From Arthrinium phaeospermum (taxonomy: Eukaryota; Ascomycota; Sordariomycetes; Amphisphaeriales; Apiosporaceae), in assembly GCA_006503535.1 (NCBI GenBank), contig QYRS01000004.1:682001-746000 (forward strand): DNA of 64,000 bases. Direction: 5' to 3'. The notes beneath the pieces are model-generated. The model ran no database searches. It was not told the DNA's origin and saw only the letters and a program-made list of their open reading frames with translations. Of this stretch, positions 20,950 through 32,311 are shown piece by piece; within the stretch, counting starts at the first letter, position 1; each line of letters starts with the position of its first letter. The position numbers and the translations under genes are program-made.

Positions 20950-23900
20950 CATTTCAAAGCTCCGAAAAAATGTCGATAAGCTAGTATCTCGCCATCCCGA
21001 GAAGGAGTCTGAGCTAGAAATCTACAACGATGGCACAACAGTCTTCCCATCCGACACCAGATTCAATACCGGGCTTGACGCTGCAGAAGATACCAGAAAC
21101 AGGTTCACAAGGCGCGCCTCGGGATCCGTGGTTTCCAACTCATACTCAAGCCCAGGACCTTCATATGACGAGTATGTAGGTCTGCCCGTCATCGAGGGTC
21201 CACGCGTACTTCGAGTCAATTCTGATGGGGGTGTATTATTACCATCCCACGTCTCCCCCATAAACGATCCGTTGGGTCTGACAGGAATCCATACATGTGA
21301 CGAGCCGTTGGTGGATTTCATATTTGTGCATGGTCTTGGTGGCACTTCGATTACCACTTGGTCATGGGAGAAGGACCCAAAGAACTGGTGGGTACCATGG
21401 CTAGCAAACGACCCAAGCCTCTCGAGATCCCGCATCTTCACTTATGGGTATGACGCAAACCGAACAGGTCACTTTACCACTGTCAACTTTCTTGATTTCG
21501 CAAAAGACCTTCTGCTCAGAATGAAAACGTATTCTGGTCCGACAAGTTCGGACAGAATACCAATCGGCACGGTGAGCTGAATTGTTGAGTTTATAGTAAA
21601 AAGCACATGCTTACAGCTCAAAGCTACCTATCGTGTTTGTTGTCCACAGTATGGGTGGCTTGGTGGTGAAGAAGGTATGAGCTGCACTCGATAATCAACA
21701 CCGCCAGTGATTCATTTCCATCCATAGGCCTACATTCTCGGCAGGACTGATCCACAGTTCACCGATATGACCACCAAGATATACGCAATGGTATTCCTCG
21801 CCACTCCTCATAGAGGATCGCAGTTTGCACAAACATTGAACAATATCCTCCATGCGGTACCTGGTTTGAGCTCCAAGGCCTTCGTCGCCGACTTGGAGAA
21901 GAACTCGGGGGCTCTCCAAGACATCAACGAGCAGTTCCGGCATATATGTGGAGACCTGGAATTGGTTTCATTCTATGAGACCTGGAAGACGAATTTGCTT
22001 GGACTCGGTGTCAAGAAGATTGTGAGTAATCCCTACTTGCAAGATTACCCATCAATGCAAAAGGTTAACCAATGCTAGATTGTCGATCGGGATTCCGCCC
22101 TCTTAGAGTATCCAGGGGAAACTTCAAGCTGCCTCGCGGCTGACCACTCGGGAATGGCTAGATTCAAAGACCCCCTGGACGCGAACTACACCAATGTTAC
22201 CAATCTTCTTCGTTGGCTGACTAAGCCCTTCATAGGAGAAACGGAGACACGCACGGGTATTTCCCACAGTTATTAAGCTGCGAAGCTTTGCTAATAGAAT
22301 TCCAGCCTCTGGAGAGCCAGTAAGCTCTAGTACACCAATGCTTGACCATGAGACAATGCTCGCCCAGCTTGGTTCCATTCTTGGGATCAGAAGCGATTAC
22401 GATGATGAGTTCAGATTGTCCAGCGAAAAGCTGCATGAAGGATCTTGTCAGTGGGTTTTACGGAAGCCCAGTTTTGAAAACTGGGCCACCAACAGCTCCA
22501 AGTCAGCAGCACATCTTTGGATCTCTGGAAGTCCAGGTTCAGGAAAATCCACCCTGGCAAGCTTCATCATCCAGTACTTAGAGAACCAGTCGTACTCCGC
22601 GGCATGTCAGTATCACTTCTTCCTAGCGGCCGACAAGGACAAGAAGACACTAGCATATATGCTGCGTAGCATTGCTTACCAAGTGGCTCTCTCATCCGAA
22701 CTGTTCCTCACACGTCTGATCCACCTGAGCGAGGCTAGCTCCATGACCTTTGAGCAAGAAGACGTCTCAACAATATGGGAGAGAATATTCGAAGGTGTGC
22801 TATTTCGACTGCCATCCGAAGATCCTCTATTCTGGCTCATCGACGGTTTGGATGAAGCTGAATCACCAAAAGAGATGCTCAAGCTGATCTCGAGAATACG
22901 ATCGGCCTCCACCATCAACATCCTCATTGTCAGTCGGGCATTTAAGGATATCTCTAAGGACATTGGCGACCTAATTCCGACCGTCGTTCACGAGAGAATC
23001 TCCGCCGGAGACACTGCTGACGACATTAGTGGCTATGTTCGGACAGTGGTGTCTCGAATCCCATTGCAAAATGGAAGTAACACAAGAGAGGACATTGTTC
23101 AACAATTCAGGGCCAAGGCGTCGGGCTCATTTCTCTGGGTGAAGCTTGCCCTGGAAAACCTTCAGGGGAACTGGTATACGGAAGAAGATATCAAACGGAC
23201 CCTTAACGAGATACCGGGTGGCATGGAAGCATTGTACCGGCGCATGATCCACAACGTGGCTGAGCAACCCGAGAAGACGAGGGACATGGCCACGAGGATT
23301 CTTACCTGGGCGGCATGTGCCTTCTCGCCGCTGGACATTGCCGAGCTCGAGGTAGCCCTGTACCCGGAGTTTACTGGATTTGTCAATCTCGAGATCACAG
23401 CCGAGGAGATTTGTGGCCACTTTGTTGCTATCAAAAAGTCTAAGGTGACACTCGCCCACGAGACAGCCCTGAATTTTCTCCTTAAGAACAGCAACAATTT
23501 ACCCGTACCCATCTCGGAGACTGAAGGCCATACCCACGCAGCAATTGTCTGCATGACATTCCTTTCGGATATTGTTAAATGGCGCCGCATCTTCAACTCG
23601 GCCCAGCCTTCGCAGCAGCCTCTGCGACCCGAGTCGAAGACATTGGTCTTTGAGCAACACCCGTTCCTATCCTACGCCCTCAGCCAGTGGGCCTACCACG
23701 TCAGCCGGGCGACTCTGGAGTCCGAGGAGCTCCTGAGGGTCGTCTTGGACTTCTTGGAAGAGTACTGTCTTTTGTGGATGCACGGTGTGGCCTTGACTGG
23801 ACGCTTGTGGACACTCATCCAGTCGGCACAATATCTCAAGACATTTGCGAAAAAAGGGATTAATTGAATTCCAAGAGACCACCGCGCGGACTTGCAGTTG

Positions 23901-26200
23901 GTCGGGAAGATGAGATACGGAAGTGGGCCAACGACATGATCAGGGTTGTAGGCCGGTTCGGTGACAACATGCTGGAAAACCCGGCGTGCATATCCACACT
24001 TGTGGTGCCTTTCTGCCCCAAGGACTCAATTATCGCCCGAACTTTTGGGTTATCTCTCCAAGGGGGGCCTCTTGTCAAGGGCGTGTCCTCGAGTGGGTGG
24101 GACGACTGCCTAGCTCGCCTTAACCTCGGAGACAATCGTCTCGCAGCCCAGGTGCTGTGCAAGGACAAATACCTCGTCACTCTGCTGGCCAACGACGGTG
24201 TAGTTGGTCTTTGGCAGTCCGAGACTTTCGAAGAGCTGCGAAAGATCAAGCACGGCGAATATGTCACCAACATGGCTATAAGCTGGACATCTAACATAAT
24301 CGCGACCGCTGGTCTCAACTCGACCAAGGTATGGGATATGACCAACGGCAAATTGCTCAATACCTTACAAAATGGTCATTATCAACGTCCCCAAACCGTC
24401 TCATTTGGCGTAGACGACGACGAGCTATGGGTTGCCTATGACAACTGCGAGATCAAGTGCTTCAATCTGGAGACCAATGAGGTGAAGGATGGGTTTTTCG
24501 CAAGGGACCGTACCTCACGAGATCTCAGCTGTGCACGGTGGCTTCAATTCAATCGTGCCAACACCCAGGTTGCAATCGTTTTTCGGGGTAGGCCAGTACT
24601 TGTCTGGAATATCCGAGAGTCTTTTGAGAATCCCCCGGTACATGTTCCTCGGCGATGCGTCCTTGCGGATGACAGGCTACGATCCGCAATTGAGGGCGAT
24701 GCCTGGAACTCGCCCGAGCTGTGCTTTTGGCACCCCACCCAGCCTGACCACCTCTTCATTTTGTACGAGGACACCAAAATCGTGGAGTGGGACGTCGCCA
24801 ACGACGAGCAGACTGTCTACGACCACACGTTAGCACGTACAATGACCATCAGTAAGGATGGTAACGTCCTCTTGACCAGCGATATGGACGGGACTTTAAG
24901 CATCTGGGGCTTACCAGGTTGCTGGCTCGTATACCAGGCGCACTGTGACGGTTTGGTCACAGATCTATCTTTTTCTCCCGATGGAACCAGGTTTTACGAT
25001 CTCCGCGGCCCTTTCTGCAATGCATGGGAGCCCGATGTATTGATCCGGGCGGACGATCACGATTGGGACAACCTGTCGAGTACCCTTGAAGCCACTACTG
25101 TCGCGGCGGATGCTGTCCTGGTCAACGACGACAACTCGCGGGTGCCGGTGACTGCGCTCGTGTGCGATTCGTCTAACCAGTTCTACTGCGTGGGCAAAGA
25201 AGACAGCTCAGTGACGATCCACAGTATTGCGGACGGCACCAAGTCGCGCAAGGTGGTCAACCACGCGACCTCGTCCTCTGTAATTAAGCTGGTTTGGTCC
25301 CCCTCCGACAAGTACCTAGCCTCGGTCGACGACTCGGGCCGCATCATCGTCAAGCGCCTGGAGCCACCCGGGACTGCGACCGGCAACGGCGCGGGTAAAA
25401 GGGACCACTGGGCTGTTTTCCCCGTATTGGACATACGCATGGAATACGACGCCGTAGTTCGTCAAGTCCTCTTCGGGAATCGCGACAAAAGCTTGCTTAT
25501 CACGAGCGACTCGCACGTCGGCCTGTTCAGCCTCAAACGGAAGCGGGAGATCTGCCGTAAGGAGTTCAAGTCGGGGGGGCAGACCTGGTTCAACCATCCG
25601 CGGGACCCAACCCTGCTTGTTCGACTTGGTGCATATAAGCAGCAGCAATACTTCTGGGAAGGCCTAAGTCCAGTCAACGGGGCCAGCAAAGCAACGCCAT
25701 CAACGAGCGCCACCGAACTAGCAGACGATGTACCGAACATCGTTTCGAGAGTGATACAGCAAAGTGTCCAGGTGCAGGACCAATGGGTGCTGGTTGAGTT
25801 CGTAGCGACCTCCTCAGACGAGAACACGGCCGAGGGAATCTTCCCACCGCGGAGCGCCCGCGAGTTCGAGCTGCTGAACCTCCACAAGCTGCCGGGCATC
25901 TCGTCCGGAATGCGCAGCACGACGGCGACGACCAACATGCGGCAGACGCTCCACGGCCTGGCGCCGCACGTCAAGCAGCTCGTCGGCTGCTTCCAGGACC
26001 GCGTCGTGTTCCTCGACCAGCAGTACTGGCTCTGCACGTGGGAGCTGGAGCTGGCCTACAGCAAGCACAAGCGGCACTTCTTCCTGCCCAAGGACTGGGT
26101 GAGCCCGACGGCGCTGCAGATGCTGGCGCTGAACAGGAAGGGGGTGCTGCTGTGCCCGCGGAATGGGGAGGTGGCCATTGTGCGATCGGGGTTTCGCTGA
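20950..26200 (+). CDS. NLR-like protein: SesB-type alpha/beta hydrolase - NACHT - WD40
   Basis: Fungal STAND proteins of this layout sense self/non-self and can trigger cell death. The exon before 21573 carries FIFVHGLGG. After introns at 21574-21619 and about 21676-21727 the hydrolase has the nucleophile elbow VVHSMGG and later FLATPHRG. Introns follow at about 22023-22078 and 22255-22305. The NTPase has the Walker A GSPGSGKST and the Walker B-like FWLIDGLDEAE. From about 24190, beta-propeller repeats run to the end (KVWDMTNGKLL, LTSDMDGTLSIWG). The total is about 1,640 residues. Frames change at 23864 where a stop occurs in both; one added T gives a continuous reading (GINLNSKRPP), so this is either a lesion or an assembly error. 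The 5' start is unresolved. Confidence 0.85.
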
Positions 26201-26755
26201 CAAGGTAGAGAGAGTATTGACGGTGGAACGGGAAACACCAAAATGGGAGGGGATATACGGGCGGGCGCCAATAGGGAGTCAATCATGTTGCATGTTACAC
26301 CGGTCCGGTTTTCATGCCTACATAGGGCAGGGGGGTCATTACGAGGTACAATTTCACACATTATCGCTCCAATTTTCCAAACCGTAAGGGTGACATGAGA
26401 TATTGCATCTGCGGAAGCAATGAAGCTGTTGGTTCGTGGCGTTGTTGATAACCCGAGCGCAAGGAAGCTAAGGTGGCACTGATTGGCCGGCTTCGGGAGG
26501 AGTTGGTTGCGTTGAACCGAATGAGACCCAGTACGTTATATGCAGCAACACTTCAGCTGCACCAACGTTACCACTCTGCTGGGACCGACCAGTTTCGCCT
26601 CAGTTCTGCCAAGAGAAACTCCTCATCCAGCGTCTACATTCTACAAATACTGTAGACACTCGCACTTTTGGCACCCTCCAGATCCCCAAATCTCGCATTG
26701 CCCCAACTCCGCCTGCTTTCACATTACATATTTCCCACAATAGCCCCAAATCACA
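26201..26755. other. Intergenic, promoter of the methyltransferase
   Basis: About 550 nt between two plus-strand genes. No domain-bearing ORF or repeat is seen. Confidence 0.45.
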
Positions 26756-27664
26756 ATGGCGGCATCCTCGACCGATTTCAAAGAGTACGACCAGTCCCAG
26801 TACTGGGTAGCTCCCGCGAGGAACTTCAGGTCCTCAGCACGACTGCACCTGCAACACTCCCTCGTGCAGAACACGCTCGGCTACCTGCTTGAGCCAACCA
26901 TCGAGAAGACAGTAGTTTCAACCACCCAGCCGCTCAAGATCGCCGATCTTGCTTGCGGCAATGGCGTTTGGCTGACGGAGCTGCACTCTCACCTCGCCAA
27001 GAACAACGTCACCGCGGTCCAACTGGATGGCTTTGACATCAACCCCGTCAACTTCCCCGCCTCCTCCTACCTTCCCGCGGGCGTGACCCTCAAGAAGCTC
27101 GACATCCTGGCGGATACGGTACCTTCTGATCTCAAAGGCACTTACGACGTTGTCCATATCCGGGCGTTCGACAGCGTCATACGCAACGCAGAAGCCATCA
27201 AGCCCGTCCTCTCTGCCGCCATGGAGCTTCTGAAGCCCGGTGGCTTCTTCCAGTGGGAAGAGATGCGGGGCGACAACTGGATCGTCGAGGCCCCCTCCCC
27301 CGACACGCAGAGGGTAGCCTGCAGCACCATCTCGCAGGTGCTCAAGGGCGCCCTCCAGGCCCAAGGGATCGAAAAGGACTGGATCGACGTCCTGGACACG
27401 CATCTCGACGCCTTCGGATTCCGGGACACGCGGCTGCTCGTGCACGAGAAGCGGAAGCAGGACTGGAAGGCCTGGACCGAGGACTACCTGATGGTGTGGG
27501 AAGAGATCGCTTCCTTGTTCCCGCCCAAGGCCACCAAGCCGGACGCGCCAATGACTCGTGAGGCCTGGGTCGATCTTTTCGCCAAGGCCGTCACGGAGAC
27601 GGAGCAGGGTGTGGCGGTACATCAGGGGAGAGTCGTGACTGCCATAGGGCAGAAGTCTCTCTAA
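26756..27664 (+). CDS. Class I SAM-dependent methyltransferase
   Basis: An intronless 302-residue protein. The Rossmann motif I appears as IADLACGNGVWLTEL near residue 62, with the acidic ribose-binding end of strand 2 at DGFDINPVNFP. Motif IV follows as YDVVHIRAFDSV, and the post-motif LKPGGFFQWEE at about residue 160 binds the rest of the cofactor pocket. The N-terminal QYWV and helical cap resemble fungal methyltransferases of the UMTA/LaeA-like group found in secondary metabolism and regulation. The substrate cannot be told. The ATG sits in good context (CACAATGGC). It stands alone between the NLR-like gene and the glucanase. Confidence 0.85.
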   Translation: MAASSTDFKEYDQSQYWVAPARNFRSSARLHLQHSLVQNTLGYLLEPTIEKTVVSTTQPLKIADLACGNGVWLTELHSHLAKNNVTAVQLDGFDINPVNFPASSYLPAGVTLKKLDILADTVPSDLKGTYDVVHIRAFDSVIRNAEAIKPVLSAAMELLKPGGFFQWEEMRGDNWIVEAPSPDTQRVACSTISQVLKGALQAQGIEKDWIDVLDTHLDAFGFRDTRLLVHEKRKQDWKAWTEDYLMVWEEIASLFPPKATKPDAPMTREAWVDLFAKAVTETEQGVAVHQGRVVTAIGQKSL

Positions 27665-28271
27665 CTCTAGCCAGCACATTCATGGCCTCCTATACATAAG
27701 CCATGCACGTATGATAGATAGCCCGCAAGAGTACATCATGTTTTTAGCTTACCTGAATAACATAGGAGATATGCAGACATATATCGCAATGATGGGTTGG
27801 TTGCAAGGTAAACATACTCGAGATGAAGTTCCAGACTTTGTATTAGTGATCCCCTGCAGAAGAAGCCTTCTGGGTAACAAGCACGTTATGATCAATTGCC
27901 CCAATATCTTCGCATAAGGGCATAGTAATCTCATGATGCCGACACTTCTGCCTATACTAGCATAACTGGCAGTTATCCCAATGGACCAACATTCCTGTCA
28001 ACCAATCATCGACACGGCGGTGGGCTGGGGGGACTCAAAAGTGAAATGGCTACCAATCACGGACGTTGCTGCATCCAACCCCGGTCTTGATGGCTACTTC
28101 ATGCTTGGACAATCACATCACGAAATATGGCACGTCACTTGGCAGCTGATGTTGGGTGCGATAATTACATTACGTATGTATGTCTATGTCTATATGTGTT
28201 GTGTTGATCGCCCACCAAAAAAAAAGTGTGTGGTTTTTTGAGGTTTGTTTGTTTTGGTTCATATTCTCCGT
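27665..28271. other. Intergenic between convergent genes
   Basis: About 600 nt containing both 3' UTRs and an A-rich tract at 28217-28225. No gene is seen. Confidence 0.5.
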
Positions 28272-29414
28272 TTAGCAGGTGAGCTCGTAGCTGGGCTGGA
28301 GCTGACCGAGGTCGCCGGCGGGGAAGATGCCAAAGTCGGGCTCGGCCTGGCCGTACTGGGACTCCTGGAGGTCGTACCACCACAGGTTGACGCCGCTCTC
28401 GATCAGGGAGCAGGCAATGTCCTTCCAGTAGCGGCGGGCGTTCTCGGCGTTGGCGACGGCGGCGCCCTGCTGCTTGCCGACGACGGGCCAACCGGTCTCG
28501 GTCACGTAGACGGGCTTGCCGCCGGCCAGGGCCTTGGTCTTGCTGAAGCCCTCGTAGAAGCGCTCGTGCGCGTTCTCGATGCTGTTGGGGTTGTTCTTCT
28601 CCCAGAAGGGGTAGCCGTCGAAGCCGAGCCAGTCGATGTGGTCAATGACGGCCCGGTTGTTGCCGTTGACGAAGGAGTCGTACGTGTCGACGTGGCCGAT
28701 CTGGGTGCCCTCGAGAGGGGTGCCGCGGATGGCGTCGCGGACCTTGTTGATACACTCGATCAGGTACTCGGGGGTGGTACCGATCTCACCGGCACCCTGG
28801 CGGTACAGGTCCTCGGAGCCGACGGAGAGACCGACGACGAGGTCGGTGAACTTGTTGCCGTACTGGCTGATGGCCTTCTTGAGGGCGGCGATCTCGTTGT
28901 CGACGGCCTGGGGGCCGCCGGAGATCCACATACCCAGAAGGAGGGTGGTCTGGGTGTCAATGGCGGCGGGGATGGCCTGGATGACATCGTTGGCAGTGTT
29001 CCACTGGACCATGGAGTAGAGGCGGGCGCTGTTCCAGCCGCTGGTGCCGGGCAGGTTCTTGGCGCGGTTGAACTCGTAGGCGAAATCGGCCTGGAGCTTG
29101 GCCTGCTGGTTCATGAAGAAGGCGCCGTAGTTGAAGCCCTTGATGTTGTTGGCGGCGACGGCCTTGCTCTTGACGGGGATGGCGGCGGCCTTGACCTGGC
29201 CGACGGGAGCGGTGGGGACGGCGCTGGTGGTGGCCGAGACGCTGGTGGCAGCGGCGGCGACGGCGACCTTGCTGCTCACGGCCTTGGCGGTGCCGTTGGA
29301 GGCGACAATGGCATTGTGGGCAACGGCGGGGTAGCCGGAGCCGTTGGGGTTTCTGGCGACGCAGGCAGCGTTGGCCGAGGCGGCCAGGGCGAGGACGGAG
29401 GTAGCGAAACGCAT
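28272..29414 (-). CDS. Secreted GH17 glucan endo-1,3-beta-glucosidase (Scw/BtgE/EglC-like)
   Basis: A 380-residue intronless cell-wall glucanase/transglycosylase. Residues 1-17 are a signal peptide (MRFATSVLALAASANAA). Residues 25-85 form an Ala/Val/Ser/Thr-rich linker, likely O-mannosylated. The TIM-barrel starts at about IKGFNYGAFF. The proton donor is the Glu in GLSVGSEDLYR and the nucleophile the Glu in VYVTETGWP, both intact. LWWYDLQES closes the barrel, and the chain ends in Cys without a clear GPI signal, so it is probably wall-associated or secreted. Codon bias is strong and GC-rich, leaving a long antisense open frame that I regard as a shadow. Expression is expected to be high during growth. 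Confidence 0.93.
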   Translation of the reverse strand: MRFATSVLALAASANAACVARNPNGSGYPAVAHNAIVASNGTAKAVSSKVAVAAAATSVSATTSAVPTAPVGQVKAAAIPVKSKAVAANNIKGFNYGAFFMNQQAKLQADFAYEFNRAKNLPGTSGWNSARLYSMVQWNTANDVIQAIPAAIDTQTTLLLGMWISGGPQAVDNEIAALKKAISQYGNKFTDLVVGLSVGSEDLYRQGAGEIGTTPEYLIECINKVRDAIRGTPLEGTQIGHVDTYDSFVNGNNRAVIDHIDWLGFDGYPFWEKNNPNSIENAHERFYEGFSKTKALAGGKPVYVTETGWPVVGKQQGAAVANAENARRYWKDIACSLIESGVNLWWYDLQESQYGQAEPDFGIFPAGDLGQLQPSYELTC

Positions 29415-31645
29415 ATTGGAGATAGGTATATTATACGTTGGAAAACGATTGTATTAGTTAAGAAAAAGCGAATGACTGTTAGAGTTGTCAGTGAAGAAAC
29501 CCTGGTTTGGTGGTGAGGAACCAAAAGAGAAGCGATTGTCGAGGGCGGGAGGTGCCTTCTATTTGAATGCCTCGACGGGCGAGCCGGGCCTGCGCAGGTG
29601 CCAGCGCTTGTTTACAGACAGAAGCACTCGGAAAGGGGATCGGCGGGTTCTAGAATGGCCAATAGCCCAAGCGAAAGTGATCTCATCCGGGATCCAAGAT
29701 CGGAAGACGAAAATACCCTGCCAACACCCTGCCAGTGCCCCCTGTGGTCCGCATAAGCCCCGTCCGGTTCTTGCAGGGGAAACGAAATGAAGCCAATGGA
29801 GATGGCGCGTGTGGACCAAGGCAAATGGCCGAAAGGGAAGGGATTCGTCGACACCACCCCAGTTTTGGCTCCTGCTTTTGTGGAACTGCCGGAACTAGTG
29901 CCTCTCGTATTCCCGGGCCGCCGACGGCTCAGCCTCAACGGCCCCCCGTCCAGTGCCTTGATTAGGCCTGAGTAGGGCCTGAGAGGCCTGAGTGGATGAC
30001 GTGGACCTGCCCCCTGGAAGGCACTGCTGGCACACCTGCAATTTTCCAGGAGGAAATTCTGGAAAGGCCGGAAAAGCCTGAAGGGAAAGAGCTAGCGGTC
30101 TGTTGTTGGCGGTTCCAGCGGGCGCTTCAGTGGGCGGTTGTCCCCAGTAAAGTAGCTGCTTAGCGACTGTGCAGTGTGCCCAGTGTAAAAGAATACCAAG
30201 CAATTGTGCCCCTGGTGCCTGGTGCCCCTTGCGAGCTGGCGTTAGTTGGAGGTTGCATTGAGCATGGTGCAAACCAGTAATCTCCTGGCAACTTTGAGCA
30301 GGGCGAGTCAAGAAGTTAATCAATACTGCAGGTACAGACAGACCTTGAGACTTTGGCGTACCGCTTGCCAAGTTGGCACATACCTAGCATAGCCGCGTAA
30401 TTCAGGTACCATCGGTCTCATATGCTGGACCCTGTGTGCCTGCCTGCCAGCGAGCCAGCACTGAACCAGCATATCGGTACTCATCTCCAGTCCATCTCCA
30501 GTTGATCTCCAGTTCTCGAATTGTGCAACACAACCGGCTCACCGTCTTCTTCACCCCCTAATCAAGCCGCCATTTCACCGGTCTTTTGCTAGTTGGCAAT
30601 CATTGACAATTTTATTGACTCTTCCTCAATCGCTTTCCATAGCCCATATGGTTTTGCGACCGGTGAAAGACGTATGTGCTGCGGTGTCGATATTGGCGTC
30701 GTCATTGAAAAACACATTTTTTCGCAGCCAAGCAGCCGACTCGTCCGAGTGTGTTCTAAATCGAGCCAAATCGGGCGCTAACTGGCAGCGCACCCACAGT
30801 GTGCTGTGAAGTGGTGCAGGCGCAGGACAAATCGGGAAGGATTTCGTGTCGCTCACGCGGGCTCGAGCGGGATTGACTCAAGACATTCCCGGATTTCATC
30901 CAGGCTGGGCGACAACAAACAACAAGATCAGGGAATTGGACGCGTGGACTCGCTAGCAGTTTGATTGATGGGTGATTACCGACAAGCTTGGCATTTACTG
31001 CAAGCAAGCCGCCTGGTCACCAAATTGCTAGCCTCCCAGACAAGCCTAGGTCTTCTAAAGTGTGCTATCTTATCGTCACGTGCTGCTGCGTATCGCACTC
31101 ACATCTCGGGTCCACTTTTGTCTTCCATCCCATCTCTCGCTGGGAGACTGACTGGCAGCTCTTTACAGTTGACCTGTAAACCCATCTTTTTAATAAGTAT
31201 GTAGTGAAACCGACATGTTCATGTACGATCCCCGGGGCCCGGAGCCATTACTACAATAGTTTCGTATGCAACTCAACGGTGCACCGTTCAAATAAGGTTG
31301 TTCCACCGAACACCCTGCTTTTGCCAAGTACCGCCATCCCTGAACAGGCAGGGCAGCATCGTCAACTGGATTGTGGCGCTTATGGTGGTCAGACGTAGCC
31401 AATTGAAACCCATTGCTGTGTTTCTACAGATGATGGACGGAAACAAGCGGTTAATATTTGACGCTGCGCCGTCAGCGTAAGATGCGAATGCGGGGAATAG
31501 CTACCGAAGAAGCTTGCAGTGTTGGTTTTCCACCTCACATCTGACATTGCCTGAAGTGCTCTGTGATTCGACATAGTTGCCATTAGATACGATTCACCGC
31601 ATCTGTTCGATATATTCGCTCCCATAACTGGATACGTCGTACAAT
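29415..31645. other. Long intergenic region, no gene supported
   Basis: About 2.2 kb between the divergent GH17 gene and the acetyltransferase. It includes three close copies of GGCCTGAG (about 29966-29992) and repeated ATCTCCAGT words (about 30483-30514). No ORF with a recognisable domain is seen. Confidence 0.5.
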
Positions 31646-32311
31646 ATGGAAGCCATGGAGGACGCTGTAAGGGGCGCTTTCCGGTCGGAGCGTCTGGTGT
31701 TCCGCCCAGTGGAGGACAACGACCAAGACAAGAGCTTCATCCACGATGCGATCCTATCGGACCCGGTGAGTCGCGCCATGGGAAACCCGACTCTATTTGT
31801 GCCCGTCACCAGGGCTGTCAGCTACGCCGAGATCGAGGCCGGCATAAAGGGCTCTCTGCTCGGGCTTCTCATCTGTCTGCCCGGAGAAGCCGTTGACCCC
31901 GACGCCGCTGACGCCGGTATGCGCGGGGGTAAGAACCAAGGCAACTCGGACTTGACGCCCATCGGCTTCCTCTTCCTGCACAAGTACATCTCCGACGCAA
32001 CCGCCCACCTACGCCGAACGCGGATTTCCATCCAGCTCGCGAAGCCCTACCAAGGCATGGGCTACGGGACCGAGGTCATCCGGTGGGCGCTGACCTGGGC
32101 CTTCAAGTGGGCCGACCTTCATCGTGTCGAGATCGCCGCGGCCTCCTACAACGAAAGGGCGGTCAAGCTGTACGCGAAGCTCGGGTTCACCCTGGAGGGC
32201 AGGCAGCGCGAGGCCGTGTTCATGAACGGTGAATGGTATGACATCGTGTCATTCGGCATGTTGCAGCGCGAATGGACAGCACAGGTCGGCGGCCATGGGC
32301 AGACGGGGTGA
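31646..32311 (+). CDS. GNAT-family N-acetyltransferase (RimJ/RimL-like)
   Basis: A 221-residue intronless protein. The N-terminal strand ERLVFRPVEDND is typical of the RimJ/RimL-like GNATs that acetylate N-termini, amino acids or small amines. The acetyl-CoA pyrophosphate loop (Q/R-x-x-G-x-G/A) is present as YQGMGYGTEVIRWALTWAF, and the motif-B helix ends NERAVKLYAKLGFTLEGRQREAVF as in that subgroup. An insert of about 30 residues (PDAADAGMRGGKNQGNSD) lies in the loop before strand 4. The substrate is unknown. A second ATG three codons in is an alternative start. Confidence 0.88.
   Translation: MEAMEDAVRGAFRSERLVFRPVEDNDQDKSFIHDAILSDPVSRAMGNPTLFVPVTRAVSYAEIEAGIKGSLLGLLICLPGEAVDPDAADAGMRGGKNQGNSDLTPIGFLFLHKYISDATAHLRRTRISIQLAKPYQGMGYGTEVIRWALTWAFKWADLHRVEIAAASYNERAVKLYAKLGFTLEGRQREAVFMNGEWYDIVSFGMLQREWTAQVGGHGQTG

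Noticed and set aside
23800..23910. An intron explaining the frame change in the NLR-like gene
   Set aside because: A GT-AG pair reaching the TTGCAG acceptor would remove residues that look conserved in the family (TLIQSAQYLK), whereas one added T restores a natural reading.
28245..29516. 423-codon plus-strand open frame over the GH17 gene
   Set aside because: It is the antisense of a GC-rich, strongly biased gene, its Gly/Asp/Val/Leu composition is that of a shadow frame, and the minus strand has complete GH17 catalytic motifs.
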